Notes: generated by a model not told the origin, from the letters alone. Shown: positions 9,233 through 18,654, numbered from the stretch's first letter. The stretch is 55,922 nt of DNA from Deltaproteobacteria bacterium (GCA_016189835.1 JACPRU010000035.1:1-55922), one strand, 5' to 3'. Numbers and translations are program-made.

Positions 9233-10402
9233 TCAGATCTCGTAGTGCTCGACCAGCCAACGACCGGCGGTCAGCTCCTGGATCTCGGTCGTGCCGCCGC
9301 CCAGCTCGATCAGCTTCGCGTCGCGCACCAGACGTTCGACCACGTACTCCTCCATGTAGCCGTTGCCGGCGAGGATGTGGATCGCTTCGGTGGCGACGTA
9401 GCTCGCCATCTCCGCCACGTAGAGCTTGCCGACCGAGGCGTCGGCGACCGTGCCGCCGAGATCGCGGCCGGCCAGGACGTCGGCGAACACGTAGGCGCGA
9501 GCGTTGGCGAGCGCCATGTACATGCGCGCCAGGCGGCGTTGCACGAGCTGGTAGCCGCCGATCGGACGCCCGCCCTGCTGCCGCTCGCGCGCATAGCGCA
9601 GCGCGATCTCGAAGGCGCGCTCGAGAATGCCGTAGGAGATCGCCTGCAGCCCGATCCGCTCGCGCGACAGCCGTTCGCGCACCGCGCCCTTCGCCGACGG
9701 CTCGCCGCCGATCAACCGGTCGGCGGAGATCCGGCAGTCGGACAGGAACACCTCGCCGGTCGGGCTCGACTTGAAGCCCATCTTCTTGAACGGCTTGCCG
9801 GTATCGAGGCCGGGGTCGCCGCGCTCGACGATGAACGCCTGCACGCTCGTCGAGCCGTGCTGCTCGAGCTTGGCGTAGACCACGAAGACGTCCGCGTAGG
9901 GCGCGTTGGTGATGAAGGTCTTGGTGCCGTTCAGCACGTAGTGATCGCCGTCGCGCACGGCGCGCGACTTCATGTCGCGGATCGCGGCCGATCCGGCCTG
10001 CGGCTCGGTCAGCGCCCAGGCGCCGATCTTCTCGAGCTTCAGCAGCGGCACCGCCCAGCGCTTCTTCTGCTCCTCGGTCCCGCGCGCGCGGATGTTGCCG
10101 GCGGCCAGCCCGACGCTGGCCCCGTAGCTCAGCGCCAAGCCGCCGCAGACGCGCGACATCTCGACCGCCAGCACGCGCGGGACGAACGTCTTCAGGTTCT
10201 CCTCGGGCGGGCTCTCGGCGATCAGCGCCGCGAGATCGCCGCCGCGCCCGAGGCCGAGAGCGGCCATCATCTTGCGCAGCGGATCGTAGGGCGGCAGCCG
10301 CTCGGCCTCCATCTCGGGCACCAGCGGCTCGACCTCGCGAGTCAGGTAATCGCGGATCGTCCGGCGAATCATCCGCTGGGTATCGGTGAATCCGATCTCC
10401 AT
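9233..10402 (-). CDS. Acyl-CoA dehydrogenase
   Basis: A 389-aa ACAD-family flavoenzyme. Visible motifs are AWALTEPQAGSAA, YVLNGTKTFITNAPYAD, GYQLVQRRLARM and ILAGNGYMEEYVVERL. The usual YEGT catalytic motif reads GGGT here, so the base is not at the standard site. A Glu in LSRERIGLQ, at the position used by isovaleryl-CoA dehydrogenase, could take the role and would suggest a branched or bulky substrate (inference). It sits between enoyl-CoA hydratase (16 bp upstream) and a second ACAD in the same operon. Confidence 0.92.
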   Translation of the reverse strand: MEIGFTDTQRMIRRTIRDYLTREVEPLVPEMEAERLPPYDPLRKMMAALGLGRGGDLAALIAESPPEENLKTFVPRVLAVEMSRVCGGLALSYGASVGLAAGNIRARGTEEQKKRWAVPLLKLEKIGAWALTEPQAGSAAIRDMKSRAVRDGDHYVLNGTKTFITNAPYADVFVVYAKLEQHGSTSVQAFIVERGDPGLDTGKPFKKMGFKSSPTGEVFLSDCRISADRLIGGEPSAKGAVRERLSRERIGLQAISYGILERAFEIALRYARERQQGGRPIGGYQLVQRRLARMYMALANARAYVFADVLAGRDLGGTVADASVGKLYVAEMASYVATEAIHILAGNGYMEEYVVERLVRDAKLIELGGGTTEIQELTAGRWLVEHYEI

Positions 10403-10417
10403 CGGCGGCGGCCGCCT

Positions 10418-11221
10418 CTAGCGCCCGGTGAAGTTCGGCCGGCGCTTCTCCATGAACGCGCGCGGGCCCTCGCGCGCGTCGGCGGAGCGCATCACCTCGC
10501 GCGAGCACTCCTCCTCGATCGCGAAGGCTTCCTCGAGCGGCCGGCCCTGGCTGCGGATCACCGCCTCCTTGATCTTCCGTACCGCCAGCGGCCCGTTCTC
10601 GGCGATGCGCGCGGCGAGCTCGAAGGCACGCTCGAGCAGCTTCTCCCGCGGCACGATCTCGTTCACGAAGCCGATCTCGAACGCCGTCGCCGCCGGGAGG
10701 GCGTCGCCGGTCAGGAGGATCTGCATGGCGCGCACGTAGGGAATCTGCCGCGCCAGGCGCACCAGCGAGCCGCCGCCCGGCACGATGCCGCGCTTCGGCT
10801 CGGGCAGCCCGAAGCTCGCCTCGGGCGCCGCCAGGCGGAGGTCGGTCGCCTGCAGCATCTCGCAGCCGCCGGCCAGGGCGGCGCCGTTGACCGCGGCGAT
10901 CACCGGCTTCCACAGCTCGAAGCGGCGCAGGATCGCCGCCTGAAAGAGCGTGGGATCGGCGAGCAAACGGCGGTCCCAGTCGTCGTCGGCAGCGCGCGCC
11001 CGGGTGAGCAGCGGGATCAGCCGGCCGAGGTCGGCGCCGGCGCTGAACGTGTCGCCAGCGCCGGTGAGGATCGCCACGCGCAGCCCATCGTCGGTGCGGA
11101 ACTCCGTCCAGGCCTCGGCAAGCCGGACGAACATCTCCGGCGTGAGCGCGTTCTTCTTCGCGGGGCGATTGAGCGTGACGAGCGCGACGCCGTCGCGCTT
11201 CTCGAACAGCAAGTCTGGCAT
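10418..11221 (-). CDS. Enoyl-CoA hydratase/isomerase family protein
   Basis: A 267-aa crotonase-fold protein, expected to hydrate the enoyl-CoA made by the neighbouring dehydrogenases. The oxyanion-hole regions FSAGADL and NGAALAGGCEM are present, and both catalytic glutamates of true hydratases can be placed (GGCEM and FGLPEPKRG). The length is typical. It lies 16 bp downstream of the DUF35 gene and 15 bp before the next ACAD, so it is part of one operon. Confidence 0.92.
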   Translation of the reverse strand: MPDLLFEKRDGVALVTLNRPAKKNALTPEMFVRLAEAWTEFRTDDGLRVAILTGAGDTFSAGADLGRLIPLLTRARAADDDWDRRLLADPTLFQAAILRRFELWKPVIAAVNGAALAGGCEMLQATDLRLAAPEASFGLPEPKRGIVPGGGSLVRLARQIPYVRAMQILLTGDALPAATAFEIGFVNEIVPREKLLERAFELAARIAENGPLAVRKIKEAVIRSQGRPLEEAFAIEEECSREVMRSADAREGPRAFMEKRRPNFTGR

Positions 11222-11237
11222 GCAGGTTTCCCCCGGG

Positions 11238-11666
11238 TCAGGGCTTTCGCGGACGAAAGAACGGCAGCCGCGAGCCCTCGGCGACGGTCTCGAACACGAC
11301 CTCGACGGGAAGATCGAGCGACAGCTCGGCCGGCGCGAGGCCGCGCAGCCCCGCGACCATGCGCACGCCCTCCTCGAGCTCGACGACCACGACCGCGTAG
11401 GGCACCGGCTCGGGAAAGTCCCGCACCAGCGGCTGATGCGTCACCGTCCACGAGAAGATCCGTCCCCGCCCGCTCGACGGGCTCCACTGGAACTGCGCCG
11501 AGCCGCACTGCGCGCACAACACCCGCGGCAGATGGCGCCACGCTCCGCACTCGGTGCAACGCTGGAAGCACAGCCGCCCCTGCGCGCAATGCTCCCAGAA
11601 CGCCGCCACCAGATCGTCGTCCGGCTCGGGCAGCGGCCGCAGGCCCCGCGCTCGATCGCCGGTCAT
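11238..11666 (-). CDS. DUF35 / OB-fold Zn-ribbon acyl-CoA-associated protein
   Basis: A 142-aa protein with a rubredoxin-like zinc ribbon ([19 protein letters not shown]) followed by an OB fold ([34 protein letters not shown]). Such proteins partner SCP-x-type thiolases or serve as hydratase/aldolase subunits (the ChsH2-Ltp2 pair in steroid side-chain loss). Its ATG overlaps the thiolase stop as ATGA, so the two are translationally coupled and probably form a complex. Confidence 0.88.
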   Translation of the reverse strand: MTGDRARGLRPLPEPDDDLVAAFWEHCAQGRLCFQRCTECGAWRHLPRVLCAQCGSAQFQWSPSSGRGRIFSWTVTHQPLVRDFPEPVPYAVVVVELEEGVRMVAGLRGLAPAELSLDLPVEVVFETVAEGSRLPFFRPRKP

Positions 11667-12826
11667 GATTTCCCCAGCACGGCGATCGAGCCGTCGCCGA
11701 GATCGCCCCAGCCGGTGACGATGCCGAGCTCGGCGCCCGCCACCTGCGCGTCCCCCGCCTCGCCGCGCAACTGCCGTACCGCCTCGACGACGTGGTTCAG
11801 CCCCCACACGTGGGCCTGCGACAGCAGCCCGCCGTGGGTGTTGAGCGGCATCTCGCCGCCGAGCTCGATCCTGCCGCCGCGCACCCAGTCCTTGGCCTCG
11901 CCGCGCGCGCACAGGCCGAGCGCCTCGATCTGCCAGAGCACCGTGTAGGTGAAGCAGTCGTAGAGACCGAGGAAGTCGGCGTCGGCGGCGCGCACGCCGG
12001 CCTGCGCGAGCGCCCGCGGCGCCGCGTCGGTCAGGCCGATGTGAAAGAGGTCGGGCCGCGACGGGATGTCGTCGGCCGGATAGGGATGCCCCTCGGCCGC
12101 GCCGAGGATCGCCACCGGCCGGCGGCGCAGATCGCGCGCGCGGTCCGGCGAGGCGACGATCACCGCGCAGGCCCCGTCGGTCTCGAGGCAGCAGTCGTAG
12201 AGCCGGAACGGCTCCGACACCCAGCGCGAGGCGAGGTAGTCCTCGAGCGTCAACGGCTTGTCGCGCATCACCGCGCGCGGGTTGAGACGCGCGTGGCGGC
12301 GACAGGCCAACGCCACCGCTCCCGTCGCTTCGGGCGGAACGTCGAACAGCTTCTGGTATCGCGTGGCGATCCAGGCATAGAGCTGCGCCGGCAGCACCGC
12401 GCCATACGGCCGGTAGAAGTCGCGGAAGGTGCGGGTCAGCGCGTTGAACTGGAGCGGGCGGGAACGGCGCGCGCCGGGCTTCGGACGGATCGCCGTGTAA
12501 CCGTTCCAGCCGACCGTCACCAGCACCGCGCCGGCCACGCCGTCCTCGACCGCGCGCGCCGCGTGGGCGAGCGCCGCGGTCGGGCTCGCCCCGCCCATGT
12601 GCACCGTGGAGGCGAAGCGCAGGTCGTCGATGCCGAGATTGACGGCGATCTCCTCCGCCGACGTGTAGATCGGCGGCGGGATGACGCCGTCGAGGTCCAC
12701 GGCGTGAAGACCCGCGTCGTCGAGCGCCGCGCGGGTGGCGCGGAGCATCATCTCGAGCGCCGTCGCCTCGGTGCCGCGTACGTAGTCGGTCTCGCCGATC
12801 CCGACGATCGCCGCCCGCCCGCTCAC
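11663..12826 (-). CDS. SCP-x/Ltp-like thiolase family protein
   Basis: A 387-aa thiolase-fold protein of the non-decarboxylating SCP-x/lipid-transfer type. Seen are [13 protein letters not shown] at the N-terminus, [16 protein letters not shown], the [20 protein letters not shown] segment (VELHDCF equivalent) and [22 protein letters not shown]. These proteins often act as thiolases or retro-aldolases on steroid or isoprenoid CoA esters together with a DUF35 partner, which is the next gene. The start is GTG at 12826, overlapping the CoA-transferase stop (GTGA), and its own stop overlaps the DUF35 start. Confidence 0.9.
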   Translation of the reverse strand: MSGRAAIVGIGETDYVRGTEATALEMMLRATRAALDDAGLHAVDLDGVIPPPIYTSAEEIAVNLGIDDLRFASTVHMGGASPTAALAHAARAVEDGVAGAVLVTVGWNGYTAIRPKPGARRSRPLQFNALTRTFRDFYRPYGAVLPAQLYAWIATRYQKLFDVPPEATGAVALACRRHARLNPRAVMRDKPLTLEDYLASRWVSEPFRLYDCCLETDGACAVIVASPDRARDLRRRPVAILGAAEGHPYPADDIPSRPDLFHIGLTDAAPRALAQAGVRAADADFLGLYDCFTYTVLWQIEALGLCARGEAKDWVRGGRIELGGEMPLNTHGGLLSQAHVWGLNHVVEAVRQLRGEAGDAQVAGAELGIVTGWGDLGDGSIAVLGKS

Positions 12827-14064
12827 TCTCGCTCCTCCTCCGCGCGCAGCACCTTGCGCTCGACGAGGCTCGCGATCTCCGCCGCCGACAGCCCGGCCCA
12901 CTCCTCGAACACCGCGGCGTTGTGCTGGCCGAGCCGCGGCGCGGCGCCGCGCGCTCCGCTCGCGGCCTCCGAGAAGCGGTACGGCGACTGCACCACCCGG
13001 CGCTGGCCGTCGGCGCCGTCGGCGACGAGCGCCACGATACCCCGCGCGGCCACCGTCGGCGACTCGAGCACGGTTTGCGACGTGCGCACCTCGCCCCAGA
13101 CGAGATCGACCTTCTCGAGCGCGCGCTTCAGGCCGTCGCGGCTGTCGAACGAACGCATCCAGCGCAGGATCGCCTCGCGGCGCGCCCGCCTTCTCGCCTC
13201 GCGGTCGGCTCCCGCCGGCGCTTCGGCCGACAGGCCGTAGGCCTCCTGCAGGATCTTCCAGACCTGGGGCTGCGGTCGATTGAGCATCAGCGGTCCGCCG
13301 GGCGCCTCCCAGACTTCGCCGCCCTGATAGACCAGGCGCTCGGCGCCGTCGAGCAGATAGTGGACGTAGTCGTCGGTGGCGAGCCACGCGTCGAGCATCG
13401 ACACGTCGACGTGCTGTCCCCGGCCGGTCCGGTTGCGCAGGTGCAGCGCCGAGAGCAGCCCGACCAGGCCGTGCAGGCCGGCGATCGAGTCGGCGAAGCT
13501 CACCACCGAGTCCTCGAGCGGCGCGCCGAGGATCTCCCGGCGCCGCGCCACCCAGCCCGATTCGGCGTGGATGATCGGCGCGTAAGCCTGCCGGCCGGCC
13601 TCGGGACCTTGCTGGCCGAAGCCCGAGATCGACAGCATGACGAGGCGAGGGTTGCTCGCCGCCAGCGTCTCGTAGCCGAGACCGAGGCCGGCGAGCACGC
13701 CGGGACGGAAGTTCTCGACCACCACGTCGGCGCCGGCCGCTAGCGTCCGCACCAGCTCGACGCCGCCCGGCTGCTTGATGTCGATGCACACGTTGCGCTT
13801 GCCCGCGTTCTGCTGGAAGTAGAGCCCGGAGAGGCCGTGGCGAACCACGCCGAACAGGCGCGTGACGTCGCCGCTCGGCGGCTCGACCTTGACGACGTCG
13901 GCGCCGAGATCGCAGAGCAGGCGGCCGACGAACGGTCCGGCGACGAAGCGCGAGAGGTCGAGCACGCGCAGGTCGCCGAGCGGGTACGGCTTTCCGTCGG
14001 CGGCGCCGCCCGCGCGGGCATCGCGCCGCGCGGCCGTCCTCTCCTCGTCGGCTTCCTCCTCCAT
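12823..14064 (-). CDS. CaiB/BaiF (class III) CoA-transferase
   Basis: A ~413-aa family III CoA-transferase moving CoA between acyl groups, a common way to activate acids. Recognisable parts are [61 protein letters not shown] and [14 protein letters not shown]; the catalytic Asp is expected just after NFRPG. ATG 14064 is preferred over GTG 14076 because GGAG precedes it and the sigma54 promoter at 14104-14089 would start transcription near 14078. It is the first gene of the operon down to 7824. Confidence 0.9.
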   Translation of the reverse strand: MEEEADEERTAARRDARAGGAADGKPYPLGDLRVLDLSRFVAGPFVGRLLCDLGADVVKVEPPSGDVTRLFGVVRHGLSGLYFQQNAGKRNVCIDIKQPGGVELVRTLAAGADVVVENFRPGVLAGLGLGYETLAASNPRLVMLSISGFGQQGPEAGRQAYAPIIHAESGWVARRREILGAPLEDSVVSFADSIAGLHGLVGLLSALHLRNRTGRGQHVDVSMLDAWLATDDYVHYLLDGAERLVYQGGEVWEAPGGPLMLNRPQPQVWKILQEAYGLSAEAPAGADREARRRARREAILRWMRSFDSRDGLKRALEKVDLVWGEVRTSQTVLESPTVAARGIVALVADGADGQRRVVQSPYRFSEAASGARGAAPRLGQHNAAVFEEWAGLSAAEIASLVERKVLRAEEERE

Positions 14065-14088
14065 CGGATGATGCACTCCGGTCTCTCA

Positions 14089-14104
14089 AGCAAGGCACGC
14101 GCCA
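14089..14104 (-). promoter_or_regulatory. sigma54 -24/-12 promoter of the CoA-transferase/thiolase operon
   Basis: On the minus strand the sequence reads TGGCGCG-TGCC-TTGCT, one mismatch from TGGCACG-N4-TTGCW, with exact GG-N10-GC spacing. Predicted transcription starts near 14078, giving a short leader that still holds GGAG before ATG 14064. Confidence 0.65.
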
Positions 14105-14198
14105 GCGGGCGACGTGGGATTTCCCTCGCCCGGACGACCCGGGTGAAGCGCGGGCAACTCACCGGCGAGGCGGACCTACGGAGTGAGGCGAAATCGCC

Positions 14199-14591
14199 TC
14201 AATCGAACTCCGGCCAGGGCCCGGGCGGGTACTGCTCGGCGATCGCGTTCGGGTTCCAGACCTCGGTGATCCGGCCGTCCACCACCCTGAAGACCTCGAT
14301 GCTCGACAGCACGACGTCCTCGCCCTCGCCGCGGCTGAAGAAGTCCCAGATCAGCGTCACGAACGGACCGTCGCAGAGCAGCCGCCGCGCCACCACCCGG
14401 AAGCTCGGGTCGCGCCGGCGATACTCGCCGACGCGGCGAATCATGTCGTCGTGGCTGAAGGTCTGCGTGCCGCCGGGGTGGTGGCGGCGCAGCGGGTCGG
14501 CGACGATCTCGCGGATCAGCTCGGCCCGCCCGGCGTTCCAGACCTCGTCGTTGTAGCGCATCACCACGGTTCGCGGATCGCTTCGAGTCAT
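14199..14591 (-). CDS. SnoaL-like (NTF2-fold) protein
   Basis: A 130-aa alpha+beta cone protein of the SnoaL-like/NTF2 superfamily, either a small enzyme or a ligand-binding protein. The N-terminal helix (RYNDEVWNAG), the HHPGG segment, FVTLIWDFFSRGEG and the C-terminal RVVDGRITEVWNPNAIAEQY match the fold. The substrate is unknown. Its ATG overlaps the previous gene's stop (ATGA), so it is the last gene of the 17253-14199 operon. The 107 bp to the CoA-transferase start contain a sigma54 promoter. Confidence 0.75.
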   Translation of the reverse strand: MTRSDPRTVVMRYNDEVWNAGRAELIREIVADPLRRHHPGGTQTFSHDDMIRRVGEYRRRDPSFRVVARRLLCDGPFVTLIWDFFSRGEGEDVVLSSIEVFRVVDGRITEVWNPNAIAEQYPPGPWPEFD

Positions 14592-15127
14592 GCTTCGCTC
14601 CTTTCGCTCTCCAGCACCGCGGCCAGCGCCGGCACGGCCGCGGCGTCGGGATCCATGCCGCTCGGGCGGCCGAAGGCGAGCTCGCGCGCGATCTCCCGCG
14701 CGGCGAGCGCGGCAAGCCGCGCGCGGATCGCCACCGCCCCGGTGCCGTCGCCGTCGCTACGCGCCGCGCGCAGCGCGCCGCAGAGCAGGCGCTTGGCCTG
14801 CCGCGCCGCTTCGCGCACCGCGCCGACCCCTGCCGGCGTGGGCTGCGCGAGCGCGGCCCGCGCCTCCTCGAGCAGGGCGGCCGCGGCCGGGCCGCGCGCG
14901 GCGGCGGCGGCGAGCAGCCGCGCGACCTCTTCGAGCGCCGCACGGCAATCCCGCTGCGAGGCCCGCTCCGCTGCGGACGCGTCGTCGACGACGCCCCGCA
15001 GCCAGCGGACGACGACGACGCCGAGCGCCGCCTCCTCCTTCGCCGACGCGTCGCCGACCGACGGCAGGATCGCCACCGCCAGAGCGCGCTCGAGGGTGTC
15101 GAGCAGGAGATCGATCGACGGCGTCAT
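14588..15127 (-). CDS. Hypothetical helical protein
   Basis: A 179-aa, Ala/Arg/Leu-rich, all-helical protein that I do not recognise. It overlaps by 4 bp both the upstream LLM gene (ATGA) and the downstream SnoaL-like gene, which is strong evidence that it is translated. It occupies the place where DUF6285 proteins are often found beside kinase-like phosphotransferases, but I see no clear DUF6285 motif (compare the fused one ending at 39412). The function is not assigned. Confidence 0.6.
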   Translation of the reverse strand: MTPSIDLLLDTLERALAVAILPSVGDASAKEEAALGVVVVRWLRGVVDDASAAERASQRDCRAALEEVARLLAAAAARGPAAAALLEEARAALAQPTPAGVGAVREAARQAKRLLCGALRAARSDGDGTGAVAIRARLAALAAREIARELAFGRPSGMDPDAAAVPALAAVLESERSEA

Positions 15128-16032
15128 AGCAGTGCGGAGGCGAGCGCCTCGACGAGCGGGACGAGGTCGTCGCCGTGCGCGAGCGGCGACAGCACCAGCT
15201 CCTCCACGCCGGCGGCGCGGTAGCGCCGGGCGGCCTCGCGACACTCCTCCGGCGAGCCGAGGATCCCGAACCGCGCGGCCGCCGATTCCATCGGCCGGCG
15301 GTACATGCGCGAGAGCCAGGGCCCGGCGCGCTCGAGCGCCCGCTCGCGGCTCTCGTCGGCCAGCGCGAAGCACATCACCGCCGCGGCGAGCGGCCGCGCG
15401 CGGGCGGCCTCGTCGCCCTGCGCGGCGCGGATGCGGCGAATCGTCGCCAGGCGCTCGGCGACCCCCGGCGGGTCGAGCAGGAAGCCCACGTAGCCGTCGC
15501 CGAGCAGCGCGGCCCGGCGCAGCGCCGGTGCCGCCCGCCCGCCGACCCAGATCGGCGGCCCGCCGGGCTGGACCGGCCGCGGCGCGAGATCGGTCTGCGG
15601 CACGCGGAAGCGGCGGCCGGCGGGCGGCGGCTCGCCGCGCCACAGCGCGCGCAGCACGGGAATCGCTTCGTCGGTGCGCGAGCCGCGCTCGCCGACCGGC
15701 ACCTCGACGACCGCGAAGTCGGAGGCGAACTCGCCGCCGACGCCGATGCCGAGCACGAACCGCCCGCCGCACAGGTAGTCGAGCGACGCGGCCTGCTTGG
15801 CCACCAGCGCGGGGTGGCGCAGCGCCAGCAGCAGAACGCCGGTGCCGAGGCGCAGCGTCCGCGTGCGGGTCGCGTAGCAGGCGAGCACCTCGAAGGGATC
15901 GAGGATCGGATTGGTGAACGCCAGGTGGTCGGGCGCGAAGAGCGACGAATAGCCGAGCGCCTCGACCCGGGCGGCGAGATCGCCCGCCGCGGCGGCGGGA
16001 CGGATCCCCTCGACGGCCAGCCCGATGCGCAC
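15124..16032 (-). CDS. LLM class (F420/FMN-dependent) oxidoreductase
   Basis: A 302-aa luciferase-like TIM-barrel oxidoreductase. Typical segments are LGYSSLFAPDHLAF, TRTLRLGTGVLLLALRHPALVAKQAASLD, GGRFVLGIGVGGE and GPPIWVGGRAAPALRRAA. Members use F420 or FMN; the short form with this C-terminus resembles F420-dependent types. The substrate is unknown, but the operon partners (phosphotransferase, SnoaL-like protein) suggest handling of a hydroxylated lipid-like acyl-CoA. It begins 3 bp after the phosphotransferase stop. Confidence 0.87.
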   Translation of the reverse strand: MRIGLAVEGIRPAAAAGDLAARVEALGYSSLFAPDHLAFTNPILDPFEVLACYATRTRTLRLGTGVLLLALRHPALVAKQAASLDYLCGGRFVLGIGVGGEFASDFAVVEVPVGERGSRTDEAIPVLRALWRGEPPPAGRRFRVPQTDLAPRPVQPGGPPIWVGGRAAPALRRAALLGDGYVGFLLDPPGVAERLATIRRIRAAQGDEAARARPLAAAVMCFALADESRERALERAGPWLSRMYRRPMESAAARFGILGSPEECREAARRYRAAGVEELVLSPLAHGDDLVPLVEALASALL

Positions 16033-16035
16033 GGC

Positions 16036-17253
16036 TCAGCTCCCGAGCCTCGGCGCGAGCAGCTCGTGCAAGCGGGCGAGCGAGCGGGTGCCGGCCGGAA
16101 CGAAGATCACGCTCGACAGGTGCGCGTGAGACTGCCGCGCGTGCGCGTTGCGGGGGCCGGTGCCGAGCGCGATCACCGCGATCTTCAGCTCGCTGAAGAC
16201 CTCGTAGAAGAACAGCCGTTCGGGGTCGATCGGCAGGCCCGACAGTTCCGCGTAGCGCGCCAGGAACCGCTCGCGCGGCACCAGCCCGCAGGCGAGCTCC
16301 GTGCCGTCCTCGTCGCGCGCGGCGTAGATGCGCGCCAGCGTCCAGCCGAGATCCTCGTGGCGGTCGCCGTAGCGGGCGAGCTCCCAGTCGAGCACCGCGG
16401 TGACGCGGTTGGTGTCGGGATCGAAGAGAAAGTTGCCGGCCCGGTAGTCGCCGTGCAGCAGCGAGACGTGCTCGCAGACCGGTGCATGCTCCGCGAGCCA
16501 GTCGAAGGCGACCTCGACCATCGGATGGTCCTCGAGGGCGTCGTCCATCCACACGCGCTGCCACCAGGCCAGGCCGCGATCGGCGGCCTCGGTGGTGCCG
16601 GCGGCCGGCCGTTCGAACGACTCGAGCGCCCGGGCCGCGGGATCGTCGGCGAAGGCGTGGATGCGGGCGAGGTTCTCGACGAACGCGGGGCCGAGCCGCG
16701 CCCGGCGCTCGGGCGGGAACAGCGACCCGAAGCCGCTCGGTTTGCCGGCGGCCTCCGGCGGAACGGTGACTCCCAGCACGCGCTCGAGGACCAGCGCCGG
16801 GGCTGCGAAGTCGGCGCCCTCGGCATCGACGCAGAACACCTCGGGCACCGGCACCACCCCGCGCATCGCCCGCTGGATCTCGAACTCGCGCCGGAAATTC
16901 GGCGCGGTGCCGAGACACTCTGCCAGCGCGGTGCGCAGCACCAGCGAGCGCCGACGCGGGGCACCGCCGCCGGCCGCCTCCTCGATCTCGACGGTGAAGT
17001 GCTGCTTCGACGCGCCGCCGGTCAACGGCCGCACGTCGAGGAGGCGCGCGGGAAACGGCAGGCGCGCGGCCAGCAGGCGCTCCAGGCGCCGGCGGATCTC
17101 GTCGAGCGGCGCGGGCGAATAGGCGGGACGGTCCGAAGCCAGGCGCTCGCGGCGGGCCGAGAGCGCGCGGGCGATCTCGACCTCGACTGGCGCGCGGCCG
17201 AGAAACGCGCCCGCGCGCCGGCTCTCGCCGCGCTGCGTCGTAGTCGGCTCCAT
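16036..17253 (-). CDS. Kinase-like phosphotransferase (APH/ACAD10-11 type)
   Basis: A 405-aa aminoglycoside-phosphotransferase-fold protein. The catalytic loop LLHGDYRAGNFLFD and the metal-binding VLDWELARYGDRHEDLGW are intact. A long N-terminal lobe carries LTGGASKQHFTVEI and RRRSLVLRTAL. Such proteins next to acyl-CoA dehydrogenases correspond to the kinase part of ACAD10/11, reported to phosphorylate hydroxyacyl-CoA. ATG 17253 is the only good start in frame. It heads the operon down to 14199 and is divergent from the LLM gene at 17512. Confidence 0.85.
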   Translation of the reverse strand: MEPTTTQRGESRRAGAFLGRAPVEVEIARALSARRERLASDRPAYSPAPLDEIRRRLERLLAARLPFPARLLDVRPLTGGASKQHFTVEIEEAAGGGAPRRRSLVLRTALAECLGTAPNFRREFEIQRAMRGVVPVPEVFCVDAEGADFAAPALVLERVLGVTVPPEAAGKPSGFGSLFPPERRARLGPAFVENLARIHAFADDPAARALESFERPAAGTTEAADRGLAWWQRVWMDDALEDHPMVEVAFDWLAEHAPVCEHVSLLHGDYRAGNFLFDPDTNRVTAVLDWELARYGDRHEDLGWTLARIYAARDEDGTELACGLVPRERFLARYAELSGLPIDPERLFFYEVFSELKIAVIALGTGPRNAHARQSHAHLSSVIFVPAGTRSLARLHELLAPRLGS

Positions 17254-17407
17254 CCGCGCCCGTGCGGAGCAAGTCTCGAACCAGTCGCGAACCGCGCCAT
17301 TCCCGGCAGCCGGCCGGGCGCCGCCGAAGCGGAAGCGGATCGCCGCCGCCGCGAGGAGTCGCGATCGACTCGTTCCGCCGGGGCTCGTCCCCCGCGCCTC
17401 GCGAGGC

Positions 17408-17447
17408 TCCGGAAGCTTCCGGATTGCGGACGCTCCCGCCGCGGGAG
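17408..17447. promoter_or_regulatory. Palindromes in the divergent intergenic region
   Basis: The 258-bp divergent gap holds a perfect 16-bp palindrome, TCCGGAAGCTTCCGGA (17408-17423), and a second dyad CTCCCG-CCG-CGGGAG (17433-17447). Both lie 65-105 bp upstream of the plus-strand LLM gene. They look like operator sites, but no regulator is encoded next to them. Confidence 0.4.
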
Positions 17448-17511
17448 TAGCATCCGCGACGGTCACATCGCTCGAGGGCGGCGCTCGCGCTGCGACGCAC
17501 CGGAGGAACCG

Positions 17512-18609
17512 ATGAGAGTCGGATACCAGCTTCTGTTCCAGAACGGCCACCAGGGCATGCCGGACGACGAGATGGTGCGGCGCGAGCTGCGGCTCGCCGA
17601 GCTCGCCGAGCCACTCGGCTTCGACACCATCTGGTGCGTCGAGCACCACTTCGACGACTACTCGATGTGCCCGGACAACACCCAGCTCCTCTCCTACCTG
17701 GCGGGGCGCACGCAGCGAATTCACCTCGGCACGGCCGCGGTGATCCTGCCGTGGAACGACCCACTGCGGGTGGCGGAGAAGATCGTGCTGCTCGATACGC
17801 TGTGCGACGGCCGGCTGGTGTTCGGCATCGGCCGGGGGCTCGCGCGCATGGAGTACGCGGGCTTCCGCGTCGACATGAACGAGGCGCGCGGGCGCTTCAA
17901 CGAAGCGGCGAAGATGATCTTCGAGGCGATCGAGAGCGGCGTGATCGAGGGCCGCGGTCCCTTCTACCCGCAGCCGCCGACCGAGATCCGGCCGCGGCCG
18001 AGCCGCTCGTTCCGCGGGCGCACGTACGCGGTGGCGATGTCTCCGGAGTCGGCGCCGATCACCGCCGAGCTGGGCGCGCGCATGATGTTCTTCGTGCAGT
18101 ACCCGATCGCGCAGCACCTGCCGGGGATCCAGTCGTACCGCGAGCATTTCGCGAAGGCTCACGGCATCCCCGCTCCGCCGGTTCTGACCACCGACTTCGT
18201 GCTCTGCGACCGCGACGGGGCGCGCGCCGAGGCGATGGCCCGGCGCTACGTCGCCGGCTACTTCCTCTCGGTGATGCGCCACTACGAGTTCCTCGGCGAG
18301 CACTTCGCCAAGGCCAAGGGCTACGAGGCCTACGCGCAGGCCGCGGAGCTCCTGCGCCAGGCCGGCCAGGAGGCCGCGACCGACGCCTTCGTCGAGGCGC
18401 AGTCGTGGGGCACGCCGCGGCAGATCCTCGACAAGCTCGAGCGGCGCCGCGAGACGATCGGCGACTTCGAGCTGAACGCCATCACCAGCTTCGCGGGCCT
18501 GCCGTTCGCCGATGCCGAAGCCAGCCTGCGGTTGTTCGCTCGGGAGGTGCTGCCCGAGATCCGCGCCTGGAACGAGGACTCCTTCGAGCCGGTGCGGGCG
18601 CAGGCCTGA
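17512..18609 (+). CDS. LLM class flavin-dependent oxidoreductase
   Basis: A 365-aa luciferase-like monooxygenase-fold protein, longer than the neighbour at 15124. Seen are LGFDTIWCVEHHFDDYSMCPDN, RIHLGTAAVILPWNDPLRVAEKI, LCDGRLVFGIGRGLARMEYAGF and the C-terminal SWGTPRQILDKLERRRE. The EHHF motif is typical of bacterial luciferase/alkanal-type members, suggesting FMN plus O2 chemistry, although this is not certain. The ATG follows GGAGG at a spacing of about 6. It is monocistronic, and converges on the SLC13 permease. Confidence 0.88.
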   Translation: MRVGYQLLFQNGHQGMPDDEMVRRELRLAELAEPLGFDTIWCVEHHFDDYSMCPDNTQLLSYLAGRTQRIHLGTAAVILPWNDPLRVAEKIVLLDTLCDGRLVFGIGRGLARMEYAGFRVDMNEARGRFNEAAKMIFEAIESGVIEGRGPFYPQPPTEIRPRPSRSFRGRTYAVAMSPESAPITAELGARMMFFVQYPIAQHLPGIQSYREHFAKAHGIPAPPVLTTDFVLCDRDGARAEAMARRYVAGYFLSVMRHYEFLGEHFAKAKGYEAYAQAAELLRQAGQEAATDAFVEAQSWGTPRQILDKLERRRETIGDFELNAITSFAGLPFADAEASLRLFAREVLPEIRAWNEDSFEPVRAQA

Positions 18610-18613
18610 GCGT

Positions 18614-18649
18614 CGCCGCGCTTCCGGTCGGCGCGCCGGCGAAGCGGCG
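18614..18649. terminator. Hairpin between convergent genes
   Basis: CGCCGCGCTTC (18614-18624) can pair with GAAGCGGCG (18641-18649), with one small bulge, in the 45-bp gap between the convergent LLM and SLC13 genes. It could act as a bidirectional terminator; no T-tract is present. Confidence 0.35.
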
Positions 18650-18654
18650 GCCGG

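Noticed and set aside
8993..11668. An 891-codon open frame on the plus strand opposite the ACAD/hydratase genes.
   Set aside because: It lies antisense to well-conserved coding genes and has the Arg/Ala/Gly-rich composition expected of GC-rich shadow frames.
17268..17283. A further sigma54-like element (TGGTTCG-AGAC-TTGCT, minus strand) before the phosphotransferase at 17253.
   Set aside because: Spacing is right, but the -24 box has two deviations and the implied start would leave a leader of only about 4 bases before the only good start codon.
15175..17511. The open frame continuing far upstream of the LLM oxidoreductase at 17512.
   Set aside because: Family similarity begins at MRVGYQLLFQNG with GGAGG just before it; upstream residues are antisense noise of the LLM and kinase genes.
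16036..18303. A single 755-codon minus-strand frame that would fuse an unknown N-terminal part to the phosphotransferase.
   Set aside because: The extra part is antisense to the LLM gene at 17512-18609, and the conserved kinase fits a start at 17253.
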